Shown here: one piece after another, positions 9,031 to 17,879 of the stretch
Position numbering within the stretch: position 1 is the stretch's first letter
Layout: every line of letters begins with the position of its first letter
Source: an uncultured Blautia sp.
GTDB taxonomy: Bacteria > Bacillota > Clostridia > Lachnospirales > Lachnospiraceae
Direction: 5' to 3'
DNA length: 57,033 bases
Assembly (NCBI GenBank): GCA_900542045.1
Contig: UQMI01000021.1
Coordinates: 1 to 57,033, forward strand
Position numbers and translations under genes: made by a program
Notes under the pieces: model-generated
What the model was told of the DNA's origin: nothing
Databases searched by the model: none
The model's input: only the letters and a program-made list of their open reading frames with translations

Positions 9031-10146
9031 ATGGAAAAAGATAGAAGGCCCTACGTACCATGGAATATTCTGGATAATTTTATGACCTCTGTATTCATCA
9101 AACTGGGAGTACCTGAAGAAGATGCGCGTCTCTGTTCCGATGTGCTGCTGGAAAGCGACCGGCGAGGCATTGAAAGTCATGGCTGCAACCGGTTTAAACC
9201 TATCTACATTGACCGGATCCGGGCCGGCATCCTTAATCCGGTCACCAAAATCGATATTCTGAAAGAAACTCCAACCACAGCGGTACTGGATGCCAACGAC
9301 GGCATGGGAATGGTGGTAAGTAAGAAAGCCATGGAGATGTGTATTGAAAAGGCCCGCCAGTACGGTATGGGAATGGCAGCTGTCCGCAATTCCTCCCACT
9401 ATGGCATTGCCGGATACTGGGCGTCCATGGCTACCAGAGAAAACATGATCGGCATCACCGGTACCAACGCCCGTCCTTCCATTGCCCCTACTTTTGGCGT
9501 GGAAAATATGCTGGGGACCAATCCATTGACCTTTGGCTTTCCCACGGACGAACCGTTTCCTTTTATGCTGGACTGTGCGACTTCCATCATCCAGAACGGT
9601 AAGATCGAATATTATGCCCGCATCGGTCATGATGTACCGGCCGGCATGGTTATTGGCCGGGATGGAGCAGAACTGACGGACAGCGTCCAGATCCTGAAAG
9701 ACATACGCAGTCAGAAAGCTGCGCTGGCGCCTCTTGGCGGTCTGGGCGAACTTTTTGCCGGATACAAAGGATATGGATACGCCACCGTTGTGGAAATCCT
9801 GTCTGCAGCCCTTCAGTCCGGTATGTTTCTCCAGGCGCTGGACGGCAAAGATAAAGACGGGAATATCCGCCCTTATCACCTCGGGCACTTCTTTATTGTT
9901 ATTGATACAGAAGCATTTCTGGGAGCAGAAGTTTTCAAGAAAACCTGCGGCGATATTCTCAGATCTCTCCGCGCTTCCCAAAAAGCACCGGGCGAAACCC
10001 GCATCTATACTGCAGGTGAAAAAGAATACGAAGCATGGATGTACCGCAAAGACAAAGGGGTTCCTGTCACTGAAGCAGTTCAGAAAGAATTTATTCAGCT
10101 TCGAAATGAGCTGGGCCTGACACAGATTCATTTTCCCTTTGAATAA
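9031..10146 (+). CDS. LDH2/malate dehydrogenase-family oxidoreductase
   Basis: The 371-residue protein belongs to the NAD(P)H-dependent malate/L-lactate/ureidoglycolate dehydrogenase family (LDH2 type, unrelated to the Rossmann LDHs). Signatures are RGIESHGCNRF (about 45-55), the catalytic-His segment NSSHYGIAGYW (His 123), GTNPLTFGFPTD, LDCATSIIQNGKIEYYAR and GGLGELFAGYKGYGYATV. The ATG at 9031 is chosen over an upstream in-frame one at 8836 because AAGGAGG precedes it by 7 nt; the longer reading would translate the leader terminator. The substrate cannot be told. Regulation probably runs through the leader terminator at 8857-8899. Confidence 0.9.
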   Translation: MEKDRRPYVPWNILDNFMTSVFIKLGVPEEDARLCSDVLLESDRRGIESHGCNRFKPIYIDRIRAGILNPVTKIDILKETPTTAVLDANDGMGMVVSKKAMEMCIEKARQYGMGMAAVRNSSHYGIAGYWASMATRENMIGITGTNARPSIAPTFGVENMLGTNPLTFGFPTDEPFPFMLDCATSIIQNGKIEYYARIGHDVPAGMVIGRDGAELTDSVQILKDIRSQKAALAPLGGLGELFAGYKGYGYATVVEILSAALQSGMFLQALDGKDKDGNIRPYHLGHFFIVIDTEAFLGAEVFKKTCGDILRSLRASQKAPGETRIYTAGEKEYEAWMYRKDKGVPVTEAVQKEFIQLRNELGLTQIHFPFE

Positions 10147-10170
10147 AAACTAACTTTTTTATAATAGCGA

Positions 10171-10200
10171 TTGACAAAACCAGGTTTCAGCCTCTATAAT
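10171..10200 (+). promoter_or_regulatory. Sigma-A promoter upstream of the MATE gene
   Basis: TTGACA (10171-10176), 18-bp spacer, TATAAT (10195-10200). It starts 24 bp after the dehydrogenase stop. The predicted start near 10207 gives a leader of about 230 nt. Confidence 0.83.
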
Positions 10201-10250
10201 ATGCTTTGGAAAATTTTGAGTGGATTTTTCCGGAGTTGCTCGTCTTTTCG

Positions 10251-10289
10251 CCACACAATTATCGTATTGGTAGTTGTGTGGCTTTTTTT
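10251..10289 (+). terminator. Intrinsic terminator in the MATE leader
   Basis: CCACACAATTA (10251-10261) pairs with TAGTTGTGTGG (10271-10281), an 11-bp stem with one G-U pair and a 9-nt loop, followed by T7 (10283-10289). It lies between the promoter at 10171-10200 and the MATE start codon, so it is a candidate attenuator. It can also end transcripts from the upstream dehydrogenase. A smaller hairpin, GGAAAA/TTTTCC at 10208-10231, precedes it. Confidence 0.8.
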
Positions 10290-10435
10290 GTACAACAGAA
10301 AGAAGGAACACTGCTTCCTGTCTTTGCCTGATTTTACAAAAATATTCCGTGCCAAAATCACAAATGTGGTAAGCGTACACGACAGCCTGAGGTTCTTTCC
10401 CTTCTTTCCAAACTAGCGTATTTAAAGGAGACACT

Positions 10436-11767
10436 ATGAACGAAACATTTATGAAAGAAAAACCGGTTCTGCCCCTGCTTCTGTCTATGGCTCTTCCCAT
10501 GGTGCTGTCCATGCTGGTAAATTCTCTTTATAATATTGTGGACAGTTTTTTTGTAGCTCAGATCAGTGAAGACGCCATGACTGCTTTGTCTCTTGTATAT
10601 CCAGTCCAGAATTTTATTAACGCAGTCAGTATTGGTTTCGGCGTGGGAATCAATTCCGTGATAGCCTTTTATCTGGGGGCTGAAAAGTTCTCCAATGCTG
10701 ATACTGCGGCCACGCAAAGCCTGGTACTGGCCGTCATCCACAGTGTGATCCTGACCATTGGAGGTATTGCTCTGATCCCCTCTTTTCTGCGAATGTTTAC
10801 TTCTTCCGAAACAGTCATTGATCTGGGAATCCGTTATGCAAACATTGCATTTTCATTTACTTTATTTATTGTCCTTGGCCTGGTTTTCGAAAAGATTTTT
10901 CAGGCTGTGGGAAAGATGAATGTTACCATGCTCGGACTGACGGCCGGCTGCGTTGCCAACATTATTCTGGATCCTGTGCTGATCTTCGGTCTGGGACCTT
11001 TTCCGGAAATGGGAATTGAGGGTGCTGCGCTGGCCACCGGAATCGGACAGGCTCTGACACTGGTCATCTATCTGATCATCTATTTTTTGCAGCCCTTACG
11101 GGTAAAAATCAGAAGGAAATATTTGCACCCGGACAGAAAGATGATTCTGAAACTGTATTCCATCGGCATACCCGCCGTACTGAGTCTGGCACTTCCTTCG
11201 GTCCTGATCTCATCCCTCAATGCCATTTTATCTGCCTACTCAGAGGTCTATATTCTGGTTCTGGGAATTTATTATAAGCTGCAGACCTTCCTCTACCTCC
11301 CCGCCAATGGTATCGTACAGGGAATGCGCCCTCTGATGGGCTACAATTACGGTGCCGGAGAACACAAAAGAGTCAGTCAGATTTATAACCTTGTCCTCTG
11401 TCTGAGCGGAGCCATTATGATCATCGGCACTGTGATCTGCCTTGCCGTTCCGGGACCGCTGATGAAACTGTTTACTCACACACCAGAAACCATCCAGGCT
11501 GGAGAAACAGCTCTTCGGATTATCAGTGCCGGTTTCCTGGTATCAGCAATCTCCGTCACATCCTCCGGTGCACTGGAAGGATTGGGCAAGGGTGTTCCAT
11601 CCCTGATCATTGCACTGTGCCGCAATATCATTGTTATTATTCCGGCGGCATTTATTCTGAGCCGTCTTTTCGGGCCTTTCGGAGTCTGGAATGCGTTCTG
11701 GGTCTCCGAAGCTGCTACTGCGGCAGTCGCTTACTATGTTTATCGCCGAACAGTCCGGTTGAAATAG
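10436..11767 (+). CDS. MATE-family multidrug/cation exporter
   Basis: The 443-residue membrane protein has the MATE pattern of about 12 transmembrane segments in two MatE repeats. Examples are MALPMVLSMLVNSLYNIVDSFF near the N-terminus, AVGKMNVTMLGLTAGCVANIILDPVLIFG in the middle (each quoted in part as LPMVLSMLVNSLYNIVDSFF and NIILDPVLIFG), and MRPLMGYNYGAG in the second half. These export cationic drugs or metabolites with Na+ or H+ antiport. AAAGGAG precedes the ATG by 6 nt. It has its own promoter and leader terminator, so expression may be induced by an unknown signal. Substrate unknown. Confidence 0.92.
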   Translation: MNETFMKEKPVLPLLLSMALPMVLSMLVNSLYNIVDSFFVAQISEDAMTALSLVYPVQNFINAVSIGFGVGINSVIAFYLGAEKFSNADTAATQSLVLAVIHSVILTIGGIALIPSFLRMFTSSETVIDLGIRYANIAFSFTLFIVLGLVFEKIFQAVGKMNVTMLGLTAGCVANIILDPVLIFGLGPFPEMGIEGAALATGIGQALTLVIYLIIYFLQPLRVKIRRKYLHPDRKMILKLYSIGIPAVLSLALPSVLISSLNAILSAYSEVYILVLGIYYKLQTFLYLPANGIVQGMRPLMGYNYGAGEHKRVSQIYNLVLCLSGAIMIIGTVICLAVPGPLMKLFTHTPETIQAGETALRIISAGFLVSAISVTSSGALEGLGKGVPSLIIALCRNIIVIIPAAFILSRLFGPFGVWNAFWVSEAATAAVAYYVYRRTVRLK

Positions 11768-11776
11768 GCCATAAAA

Positions 11777-11847
11777 TTGCGGCAGAGACATGCTGCATTT
11801 TATTGATATCCGGTATCAATATATAAATATACATGTCTCCGCCGCAA
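11777..11847 (-). terminator. Nested-hairpin terminator of the sugar operon
   Basis: Outer arms TTGCGGCAGAGACATG (11777-11792) and CATGTCTCCGCCGCAA (11832-11847) pair over 16 bp with one mismatch. They enclose a second perfect stem, ATTGATA/TATCAAT, around 11802-11820. On the minus strand a short T run (ATTTTAT) follows, so it most likely ends the nine-gene operon. It lies between convergent genes. Confidence 0.65.
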
Positions 11848-11866
11848 AAAAGCAAACGATATGATT

Positions 11867-12694
11867 TTAACCCAACTTCAATACATTATGCAGATATTTT
11901 TTGGAAACCATAGCCGTTTCGTAATTGCACAGTCTAGGCCAGTCCACCTCTACGCAGATAATCCCGTCATATCCTGCCTCTTTTAAAACCTCCATTACTC
12001 CCCGGAAATCCACAATTCCTTCACCCAATGCTCTACATCTTTTGATAGGGAATTCCGGATGCTCGTTTTCATCTGAACTGATATCTTTAAAATGCACATA
12101 TCCCAGTCTGCCCGCATATTTTCTGAATACCTCCACTGGATCCATTTTTCCCAGCACACAATGACAGGTGTCAATGCAGTATTTGACCAGTTCCGGATTT
12201 GTATGGGCATCCAGAAACGCAATTTGCTCTGCTGTTTCAAAATAAGTTCCATAGTGAGGATGTACGCACACCGTTACGCCATACTCCCTGGCCATCTCCG
12301 CAATTTCATTGATGTGCTGGCAGATAACAGCCATCTTTTCTTCTGTAGCTTCTGCCCCGTTTCTTCTGGGTCCCTCTAGATTCATCAGGGAAGCCTTATG
12401 TTCCTTCAGGAATTTACAGCACTGAACCGCCATTTTATAATCCGCCTCGTAATCATCTGAAAGTGCATGATAAATATTTACAAACTCAACATGATTTTCT
12501 TCCATGATCCGTTCAAATTCTTCCGGATAATCTTTAAATAACGTTGATACAAAATTGAAATTCTCCACACACGGATATCCCAAATCTGCCACTTCACGAA
12601 CTCCCTGCTCAAATAATCCCCGTGCTTCTTCTGTACTTTCTGTAGCTCCAAATTGTGATTTCATCCAGGTCCATACGGTATAAGCAATCTTCAT
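11867..12694 (-). CDS. Sugar phosphate isomerase/epimerase-like TIM-barrel protein (copy 2)
   Basis: The 275-residue protein belongs to the xylose-isomerase-like TIM-barrel family (AP endonuclease 2 fold), which includes isomerases, epimerases and beta-eliminating enzymes acting on keto-sugars. Metal-ligand regions are visible: the Glu of MNLEGPRR, CVHPHYGTYF, YCIDTCHC, YVHFKDI and ICVEVDW. The start at 12694 (MKIAYTVWTW) is preferred over 12718 because it follows an AAAGGTG site and the next gene's start shares the YTVWTW motif. It is the last gene of the operon and clearly paralogous to its upstream neighbour. The reaction is unknown. Confidence 0.85.
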   Translation of the reverse strand: MKIAYTVWTWMKSQFGATESTEEARGLFEQGVREVADLGYPCVENFNFVSTLFKDYPEEFERIMEENHVEFVNIYHALSDDYEADYKMAVQCCKFLKEHKASLMNLEGPRRNGAEATEEKMAVICQHINEIAEMAREYGVTVCVHPHYGTYFETAEQIAFLDAHTNPELVKYCIDTCHCVLGKMDPVEVFRKYAGRLGYVHFKDISSDENEHPEFPIKRCRALGEGIVDFRGVMEVLKEAGYDGIICVEVDWPRLCNYETAMVSKKYLHNVLKLG

Positions 12695-12717
12695 TTTCTT
12701 TTCACCTTTCCCTTCCA

Positions 12718-13554
12718 TCAGATTCCAATTACATCTTTCAAATAATTCCGGCTATACTGAGCAGACTCATAATGGCATACTTTCTGATAATCCAGTTCCA
12801 CACAAACCACTCCATCAAAATTATGTTCTTTGAGTACATTGAACACACCTTTAAAGTCAATATTACCCTGCCCGAGAGCTCTGAAACGTTTCATGGGCCA
12901 TTCTGGATTTAATGTAACATCCGGATCGATGTCTTTCAAATGTACATAAGCTATACGGTCAATATATTTATTAAACGCTTCCACGGGATCTCCGCCAGAT
13001 AAAGCGATATGAGCCGTATCAATACAAAGGCTGACCAGCTTCGGATCTGTATTTTCAAGAAAATAATCAATCTGATCCATAGTGAACACTGGTGTATTAG
13101 CATGTGGATGTACGCATACTGTGAGCCCCTGGTCTTTTGCAATCTGCCCTATAATATTGGCCTTTCGTGCATAATCTTCCACTTTCTCTTTATTTAGTGG
13201 ACGATTATAAGGCTTATCTTTCCAGGTCTGCATCTGTAAGTTCATATATTTAGCCCCTACCGCTTTTCCAAATTTGGCATAGCGCTTTCCATTTTCTACA
13301 TCCGCTTCAAAATCCGGTGTCAGATAATGATAAATATTCACAAATTTCAATCCATAACGATTCATGATATCCAGCACTTCCTGTGGATTATCCTCATAAA
13401 AATCTGCAAACCAGTTGAAATTTTCAATGGTCTTATAGCCAAGATGAGACACCTCCCTGCAGGCCTGCTCAAACGCTGCCTTTGGATCCTCCACCCTGCA
13501 CCAGTCTCTGTGCTCATCACTCAACCAAGTCCATACAGTATAGCCTAATTCCAT
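12718..13554 (-). CDS. Sugar phosphate isomerase/epimerase-like TIM-barrel protein (copy 1)
   Basis: The 278-residue protein is a paralogue of the next gene, with the same opening (LGYTVWTW), ENFNW, FVNIYHYLTPDFEAD, CVHPHANTPVF, SLCIDTAHIAL, YVHLKDIDPD, RALGQGNIDFKGV and VCVELDYQ. These contain the expected Glu/Asp/His metal ligands of xylose-isomerase-like barrels. AAAGGAG precedes the ATG. The two tandem copies lie downstream of a Gfo/Idh oxidoreductase and a sugar ABC transporter. They may form a heteromeric pair or act in sequence on an oxidised sugar; this is inference. Confidence 0.86.
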   Translation of the reverse strand: MELGYTVWTWLSDEHRDWCRVEDPKAAFEQACREVSHLGYKTIENFNWFADFYEDNPQEVLDIMNRYGLKFVNIYHYLTPDFEADVENGKRYAKFGKAVGAKYMNLQMQTWKDKPYNRPLNKEKVEDYARKANIIGQIAKDQGLTVCVHPHANTPVFTMDQIDYFLENTDPKLVSLCIDTAHIALSGGDPVEAFNKYIDRIAYVHLKDIDPDVTLNPEWPMKRFRALGQGNIDFKGVFNVLKEHNFDGVVCVELDYQKVCHYESAQYSRNYLKDVIGI

Positions 13555-13636
13555 ATATCTCTCTCCTTTTTTATGTACTTACTAAACACTTTTATTTACT
13601 GCATTAACTCCATTTATAAAGAATCAAAACCGCATA

Positions 13637-14470
13637 TTATCCCTTTGTTGCCCCTGCGGTAAGACCTGCAATAAACTGTTTCTGCGCAAACAGATAGATA
13701 ATGATTAAAGGCATGGTAGCCGCCGTTAACGCAGCAAACATCTGTGGGAAATCTGTGCTGTATTCTCCTACGAATGTCATAATACCTAAGGGCAATGTCT
13801 TTACCTCATCGCTACGCAGCATGATACTGGCCAGAAAATATTCATTCCATGTATTCAATCCGCTGAAGACCACCTGAATCATAATTCCGGGCTTTGTCAA
13901 TGGCAACACTACTTTTACAAAGCTTTGAAAGCGGTTACATCCATCGATCATTGCTGCATCTTCCAAACTCTTTGGCAGAGAAATATAGAAAGAACGCATT
14001 AAGAATACACCGAAACTAATTGCCTGTCCCGCATAGACAAACGCAATCCCCCATGTTGAATTCACCAGTCCCAGTTTTAATGCCACCGAATAAGTAGGCA
14101 TTCCAAGAATTCCTCCGGGAATCATCATTCCCACCAACAGGAACATGTATATCAGTTTACGGCCCTGGAACCGTACTCTTGCCAAAACATATGCCGCGCA
14201 ACAGTTGACCGGAATAATAATAAGAAGAAACAACCCTGTCACAAAAATACTATTAATATATTTCTGTCCTAAGCCACCACGCCCCCAGGCTTCTATATAA
14301 TTGGAAATCTGGAATGTCTCTGGAATTCCCCAAATATTGGTATAGAAATCTGACGTTGTCTTCAATGAACCGAATATCATCCAGATCACCGGATAAACTG
14401 TTATCACCAGGAAGAACAAAAGGATGACCCAGCGAACTGCAGATCCCATGGAAAATTTCTTTTTTCTCAT
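13637..14470 (-). CDS. Carbohydrate ABC transporter permease (MalG type)
   Basis: The 277-residue permease of the CUT1 class has six predicted membrane segments and the cytoplasmic EAA loop (SLEDAAMIDGCNRFQSF), the usual MalG-like ending FIAGLTAGATKG, and the N-terminal VYPVIWMIFGSLK. It follows the MalF-like gene by 14 bp and works with it and the binding protein encoded upstream. No ATPase subunit gene is present in the operon, so a shared MsmK-type ATPase elsewhere is likely. Confidence 0.93.
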   Translation of the reverse strand: MRKKKFSMGSAVRWVILLFFLVITVYPVIWMIFGSLKTTSDFYTNIWGIPETFQISNYIEAWGRGGLGQKYINSIFVTGLFLLIIIPVNCCAAYVLARVRFQGRKLIYMFLLVGMMIPGGILGMPTYSVALKLGLVNSTWGIAFVYAGQAISFGVFLMRSFYISLPKSLEDAAMIDGCNRFQSFVKVVLPLTKPGIMIQVVFSGLNTWNEYFLASIMLRSDEVKTLPLGIMTFVGEYSTDFPQMFAALTAATMPLIIIYLFAQKQFIAGLTAGATKG

Positions 14471-14484
14471 CCTTATCCTCCTCC

Positions 14485-15387
14485 CTATTCATAGTTCTCT
14501 TCTTTTGTCATAACCTTAAACTGTAAAAATCCTATGACAAATATGATAGCGAACAATATCATAGACATGGCATTTGCTTTTCCTACATTCCGATAATCAA
14601 AAGCCGTTTTTACCGCATAGGTCAATGCCACTTCCGTGGATCCGAATGGTCCGCCTGCTGTCATAACATTAACCAGATTGTAATTGTTTACGAATGCTCC
14701 GGTAATTGCCAACAGAACATTAACTACAAGGATTCCATTAATCTGAGGCAGCGTAACTGACCAGAATTTCTGAAGTGGTCCGGCGCCGTCAATATCTGCA
14801 GCTTCATACAATTCATTTGGCACTGCCTGCAGACCTGCCAGGTACAGCACCATATGAAAGCCGATCCATTTCCAGATATCTACCCATGCCACCGAATATA
14901 AAGCAATATTGGGATCACTCAGCCACCCCTGTATCAGACCGCCAAGTCCAACTTTTGACAAAAAGCCGTTTAATATACCAAATGTAGGATTATAGATCCA
15001 AGTCCACAGAACACCAATCACCACATAAGAAAATGTAACCGGCATGTAAAGAGCAGTACGGAAAAGACCTTTCCCACGAACCTGTTTTACCAGCAGCATA
15101 GCCAAACCTAAACCAAGCCCGTTTTTGAAAATTGTGATCACTATGGCATATTTAAAGGTGTTTCCCAGAGCGCTCCAATAATTACCATCATTCAGTACAT
15201 AGGAATAATTCTGCGTTCCAATATACTGCATTTCTGACAATCCATCCCATCTGAAAAAACTGGTATATAAACCATAAAGAAATGGCGCGATCACAAATAA
15301 AATAAACAGGATTATTGCCGGAGCTGTCATGCAATATGGAAAAATTGTATTCAGTATTTTTCCTCTTTTTTGTTTTTCTTTTGTCAT
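14485..15387 (-). CDS. Carbohydrate ABC transporter permease (MalF type)
   Basis: The 300-residue CUT1 permease carries six membrane segments and the EAA-loop segment ELYEAADIDGAGPLQKFWSV. The start ATG at 15387 (MTKEKQKRG) is chosen because GGAGG lies 5 nt upstream. Longer in-frame starts up to 15480 would run into the end of the binding-protein gene. It pairs with the MalG-like permease immediately downstream. Confidence 0.93.
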   Translation of the reverse strand: MTKEKQKRGKILNTIFPYCMTAPAIILFILFVIAPFLYGLYTSFFRWDGLSEMQYIGTQNYSYVLNDGNYWSALGNTFKYAIVITIFKNGLGLGLAMLLVKQVRGKGLFRTALYMPVTFSYVVIGVLWTWIYNPTFGILNGFLSKVGLGGLIQGWLSDPNIALYSVAWVDIWKWIGFHMVLYLAGLQAVPNELYEAADIDGAGPLQKFWSVTLPQINGILVVNVLLAITGAFVNNYNLVNVMTAGGPFGSTEVALTYAVKTAFDYRNVGKANAMSMILFAIIFVIGFLQFKVMTKEENYE

Positions 15388-15428
15388 AAACGCCTCCACC
15401 ATTCCCAGGCATCTTGCATGCACAGGAT

Positions 15429-16853
15429 TTACTGATCTGCATAGCTTTCCGGTATCGTAGCTGGTGTCACTTCCGCCCACTGTTCATCCGTCCATGAACT
15501 CCACCAGTCATACTGATATCCTTCAGTCACCAACCGGTCATAGGTACTTTGGATTTGCGCAACCGCTTCTTCTGATGTAATATTTCCAGTTCCGACGGCC
15601 GGAATTGCCTGAGCAACTATATCATTGATCTCAGATGGCCAGATCCAGTCGAGATAAGTGACAATATGTTTTGCATGATTCTCATTAATATCCCTAATAA
15701 AATTAGTCATGCCTTCTGTAGTCCCTGCTGCTTCTACCCCCTGAATACTGGGAATGATCGGCCCGGCTGCTTCAATGATCGGTCCGGCAAATTCCGGTCT
15801 TGTAACCACTTCCACAAACTTCATAATCAGATCAAAATTATCTTTATCGCAGAAAGTGGGAATAAACAGACTGGTTCCACATCCGCCTCCATGCTGCGCT
15901 TCCACGCCTTCTACCATAACCGGAAATTCAAAAACACCAATTTCAAAGCTGTCTCCCACCACTTCTTCCACATTGGTATATTCCCATGTGCCGCCGAAGA
16001 AAATCGCCGATTTTTCCTGTGAAAAAGCAGCTCGCATTCCATCGGCATCTGTATTCAGGCTGTCACTGTCAATCAGACCTTCATCGAAAAATCTTTTTAT
16101 CAGATTGAACGCCTCAATTTCTTCTTCAGTATCAAAGGTTCGTTCCCCGGACAGAAACGCCTGTACATTTTCTACCGACTGATTTCCAGAAGTCTGGGCA
16201 TAAGTCTCCATAAACCACATCGGCCAGTATCCTGACAGACTTCCCTGCTGCAAAATTGGTGTAATATTCTTCTGTTCCTTAATTACTGTACATACTTCCA
16301 CCAGTTCTTCAAAAGACGTAGGCTCTTCCAGTCCCAATTCATCAAACATTGTTTTATTATAATAAAATGAGCAAGTTCCTGAACTCCCAATGGGAATAGA
16401 CCAGATTTTATTTCCTACGGTAGCGCTTTCCAGCATGCCGTCTACAAAGCGTTCTTCATATGGCACAATCAGTTCGGTCATATCCATACAGATTCCGGCA
16501 GGGGCCAGAGAATTCTGGATCACCCGCGCGCCACAAGAATATAGATCAATGGTTTCTCCAGCTAATTTCGCAGCCTGAATATTTTCTGCCACATCATCAA
16601 AAGATCCCTGCCAGTTGATTTCTACCCGAACTCCCGGATTTTCTTTTTCAAACTGCGCTGCAACAGCTTCCCAGGCTTCATCCTCTCCCGGATACATTCT
16701 TGTATGTCCTCCAAGACGTAAAACCCTTTCCCCATCCGATTCTGCCGCTCCTGCATCAGCAGTATCTTCCGCATTGCTTCCCCCGCATCCTGCCAGAAGA
16801 CCAACTGCCAGTATTGCCGCTACCCCAAAACATAATACCTTTCTCCTTTTCAT
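15429..16853 (-). CDS. Sugar ABC transporter substrate-binding lipoprotein
   Basis: The 474-residue family 1 extracellular solute-binding protein has a lipoprotein signal with lipobox LLAGC (lipidated Cys 23). The mature domain shows LRLGGHTRMYPGEDEAWEAV, VAAQFEKENPGVRVEINW and a C-terminal ...WWSSWTDEQWAE. It should sit on the outer face of the membrane and deliver a mono- or oligosaccharide or glycoside to the two permeases. AGGAGGG precedes the ATG. The gene lies 18 bp after the DMT-type transporter gene. Confidence 0.94.
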   Translation of the reverse strand: MKRRKVLCFGVAAILAVGLLAGCGGSNAEDTADAGAAESDGERVLRLGGHTRMYPGEDEAWEAVAAQFEKENPGVRVEINWQGSFDDVAENIQAAKLAGETIDLYSCGARVIQNSLAPAGICMDMTELIVPYEERFVDGMLESATVGNKIWSIPIGSSGTCSFYYNKTMFDELGLEEPTSFEELVEVCTVIKEQKNITPILQQGSLSGYWPMWFMETYAQTSGNQSVENVQAFLSGERTFDTEEEIEAFNLIKRFFDEGLIDSDSLNTDADGMRAAFSQEKSAIFFGGTWEYTNVEEVVGDSFEIGVFEFPVMVEGVEAQHGGGCGTSLFIPTFCDKDNFDLIMKFVEVVTRPEFAGPIIEAAGPIIPSIQGVEAAGTTEGMTNFIRDINENHAKHIVTYLDWIWPSEINDIVAQAIPAVGTGNITSEEAVAQIQSTYDRLVTEGYQYDWWSSWTDEQWAEVTPATIPESYADQ

Positions 16854-16871
16854 AAATACCCTCCTAACTCT

Positions 16872-17870
16872 TCAGCTGAGAATCAGCACGCCTGCAATAA
16901 AACAGATGATTCCTGCAGCTAACGTTGCTTTTGTTTTCCAGTTTGTTTTGTTGAATTCTCCATACAAAATTCCATAAACATATTGCCAAAGATTAAAAGA
17001 TGTCCCCATAGGCCATGCTACCGCATAACTCAGCACCGGAGCAGAAATACAATATCCTATATTTCCTCCATAATGACAAAATGCAGAAAACAGACTCATC
17101 AGAATCCCCGTTCTGTTCTTCCAGGAAAAGCATTCCCCCCACTGCCGATTCCTGGTCAGCTGAATTCCTGAAATAATCCATGTTCCCAAACAAGAACCAA
17201 TAGATAAAAGACCTACACACAGTAATGCCGGAATTCCATCAGGTTTCAGATCTGTCTGAACCGTTACCGACTGTGCAATGGAATAGGCCGGATTTAGAAA
17301 AACAGCTCCAAACAGCAAAAATAATGTATTTTTCATCCTGATTTTCAGCTCTTTCCGGTAAGCTTCATCCTTTTCATTTTTTCCGTTATCTGTATCCCGC
17401 ATTTTCGACGCAAACTGGCAGATAATAGCCGCCGCGATCAAAATCATTGAGGCAACGGCAATTTTCAAAACCGACTGTCCCTCTCGAATTCCTCCAAACA
17501 GACAGGACGTAAATGTCCCCACCAGCACACTGCAGGTGGCACTGATCGATGTGGATAAAATCAATCCCACATTCTTGATCACCACCATATTGATCTGTAC
17601 GCCTGCGCAGAAAAACATGCCGCTGCACAATGCAAACAGGCAGCTTTTCGGATGTTCCCGTATGATATTCCATATAGGTTCCTGGATAAAATACGGACTG
17701 ATAATCCAGATGATCCCCCAAACCAGGATCATGGAAAATGTATACATCCAGAGCATAAATGCCGCCACCGGCCACCCATTCAGCCGTTTGATGCACTGAT
17801 ACCAGCTTCCCCAGATAATTGTCGTAAACAGCAGCAGCACCAGAGCCTGGGTTGAAGATAACTGTGCCAT
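16872..17870 (-). CDS. DMT-superfamily sugar transporter (GRP/RhaT-like)
   Basis: The 332-residue polytopic protein has about ten hydrophobic segments arranged as in the glucose/ribose porter and rhamnose-proton symporter groups. It opens with TTIIWGSWYQCIKRLNGW and ends with a short hydrophobic helix GIICFIAGVLILS. A charged cytoplasmic loop (about residues 160-185) splits the two halves. AAGGAG precedes the ATG. It is unusual to find it inside an operon that already carries an ABC importer. It may take up a second sugar or export a product. The family call is by overall pattern and is the least secure in this operon. Confidence 0.7.
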   Translation of the reverse strand: MAQLSSTQALVLLLFTTIIWGSWYQCIKRLNGWPVAAFMLWMYTFSMILVWGIIWIISPYFIQEPIWNIIREHPKSCLFALCSGMFFCAGVQINMVVIKNVGLILSTSISATCSVLVGTFTSCLFGGIREGQSVLKIAVASMILIAAAIICQFASKMRDTDNGKNEKDEAYRKELKIRMKNTLFLLFGAVFLNPAYSIAQSVTVQTDLKPDGIPALLCVGLLSIGSCLGTWIISGIQLTRNRQWGECFSWKNRTGILMSLFSAFCHYGGNIGYCISAPVLSYAVAWPMGTSFNLWQYVYGILYGEFNKTNWKTKATLAAGIICFIAGVLILS

Positions 17871-17879
17871 GTTTTCTCC

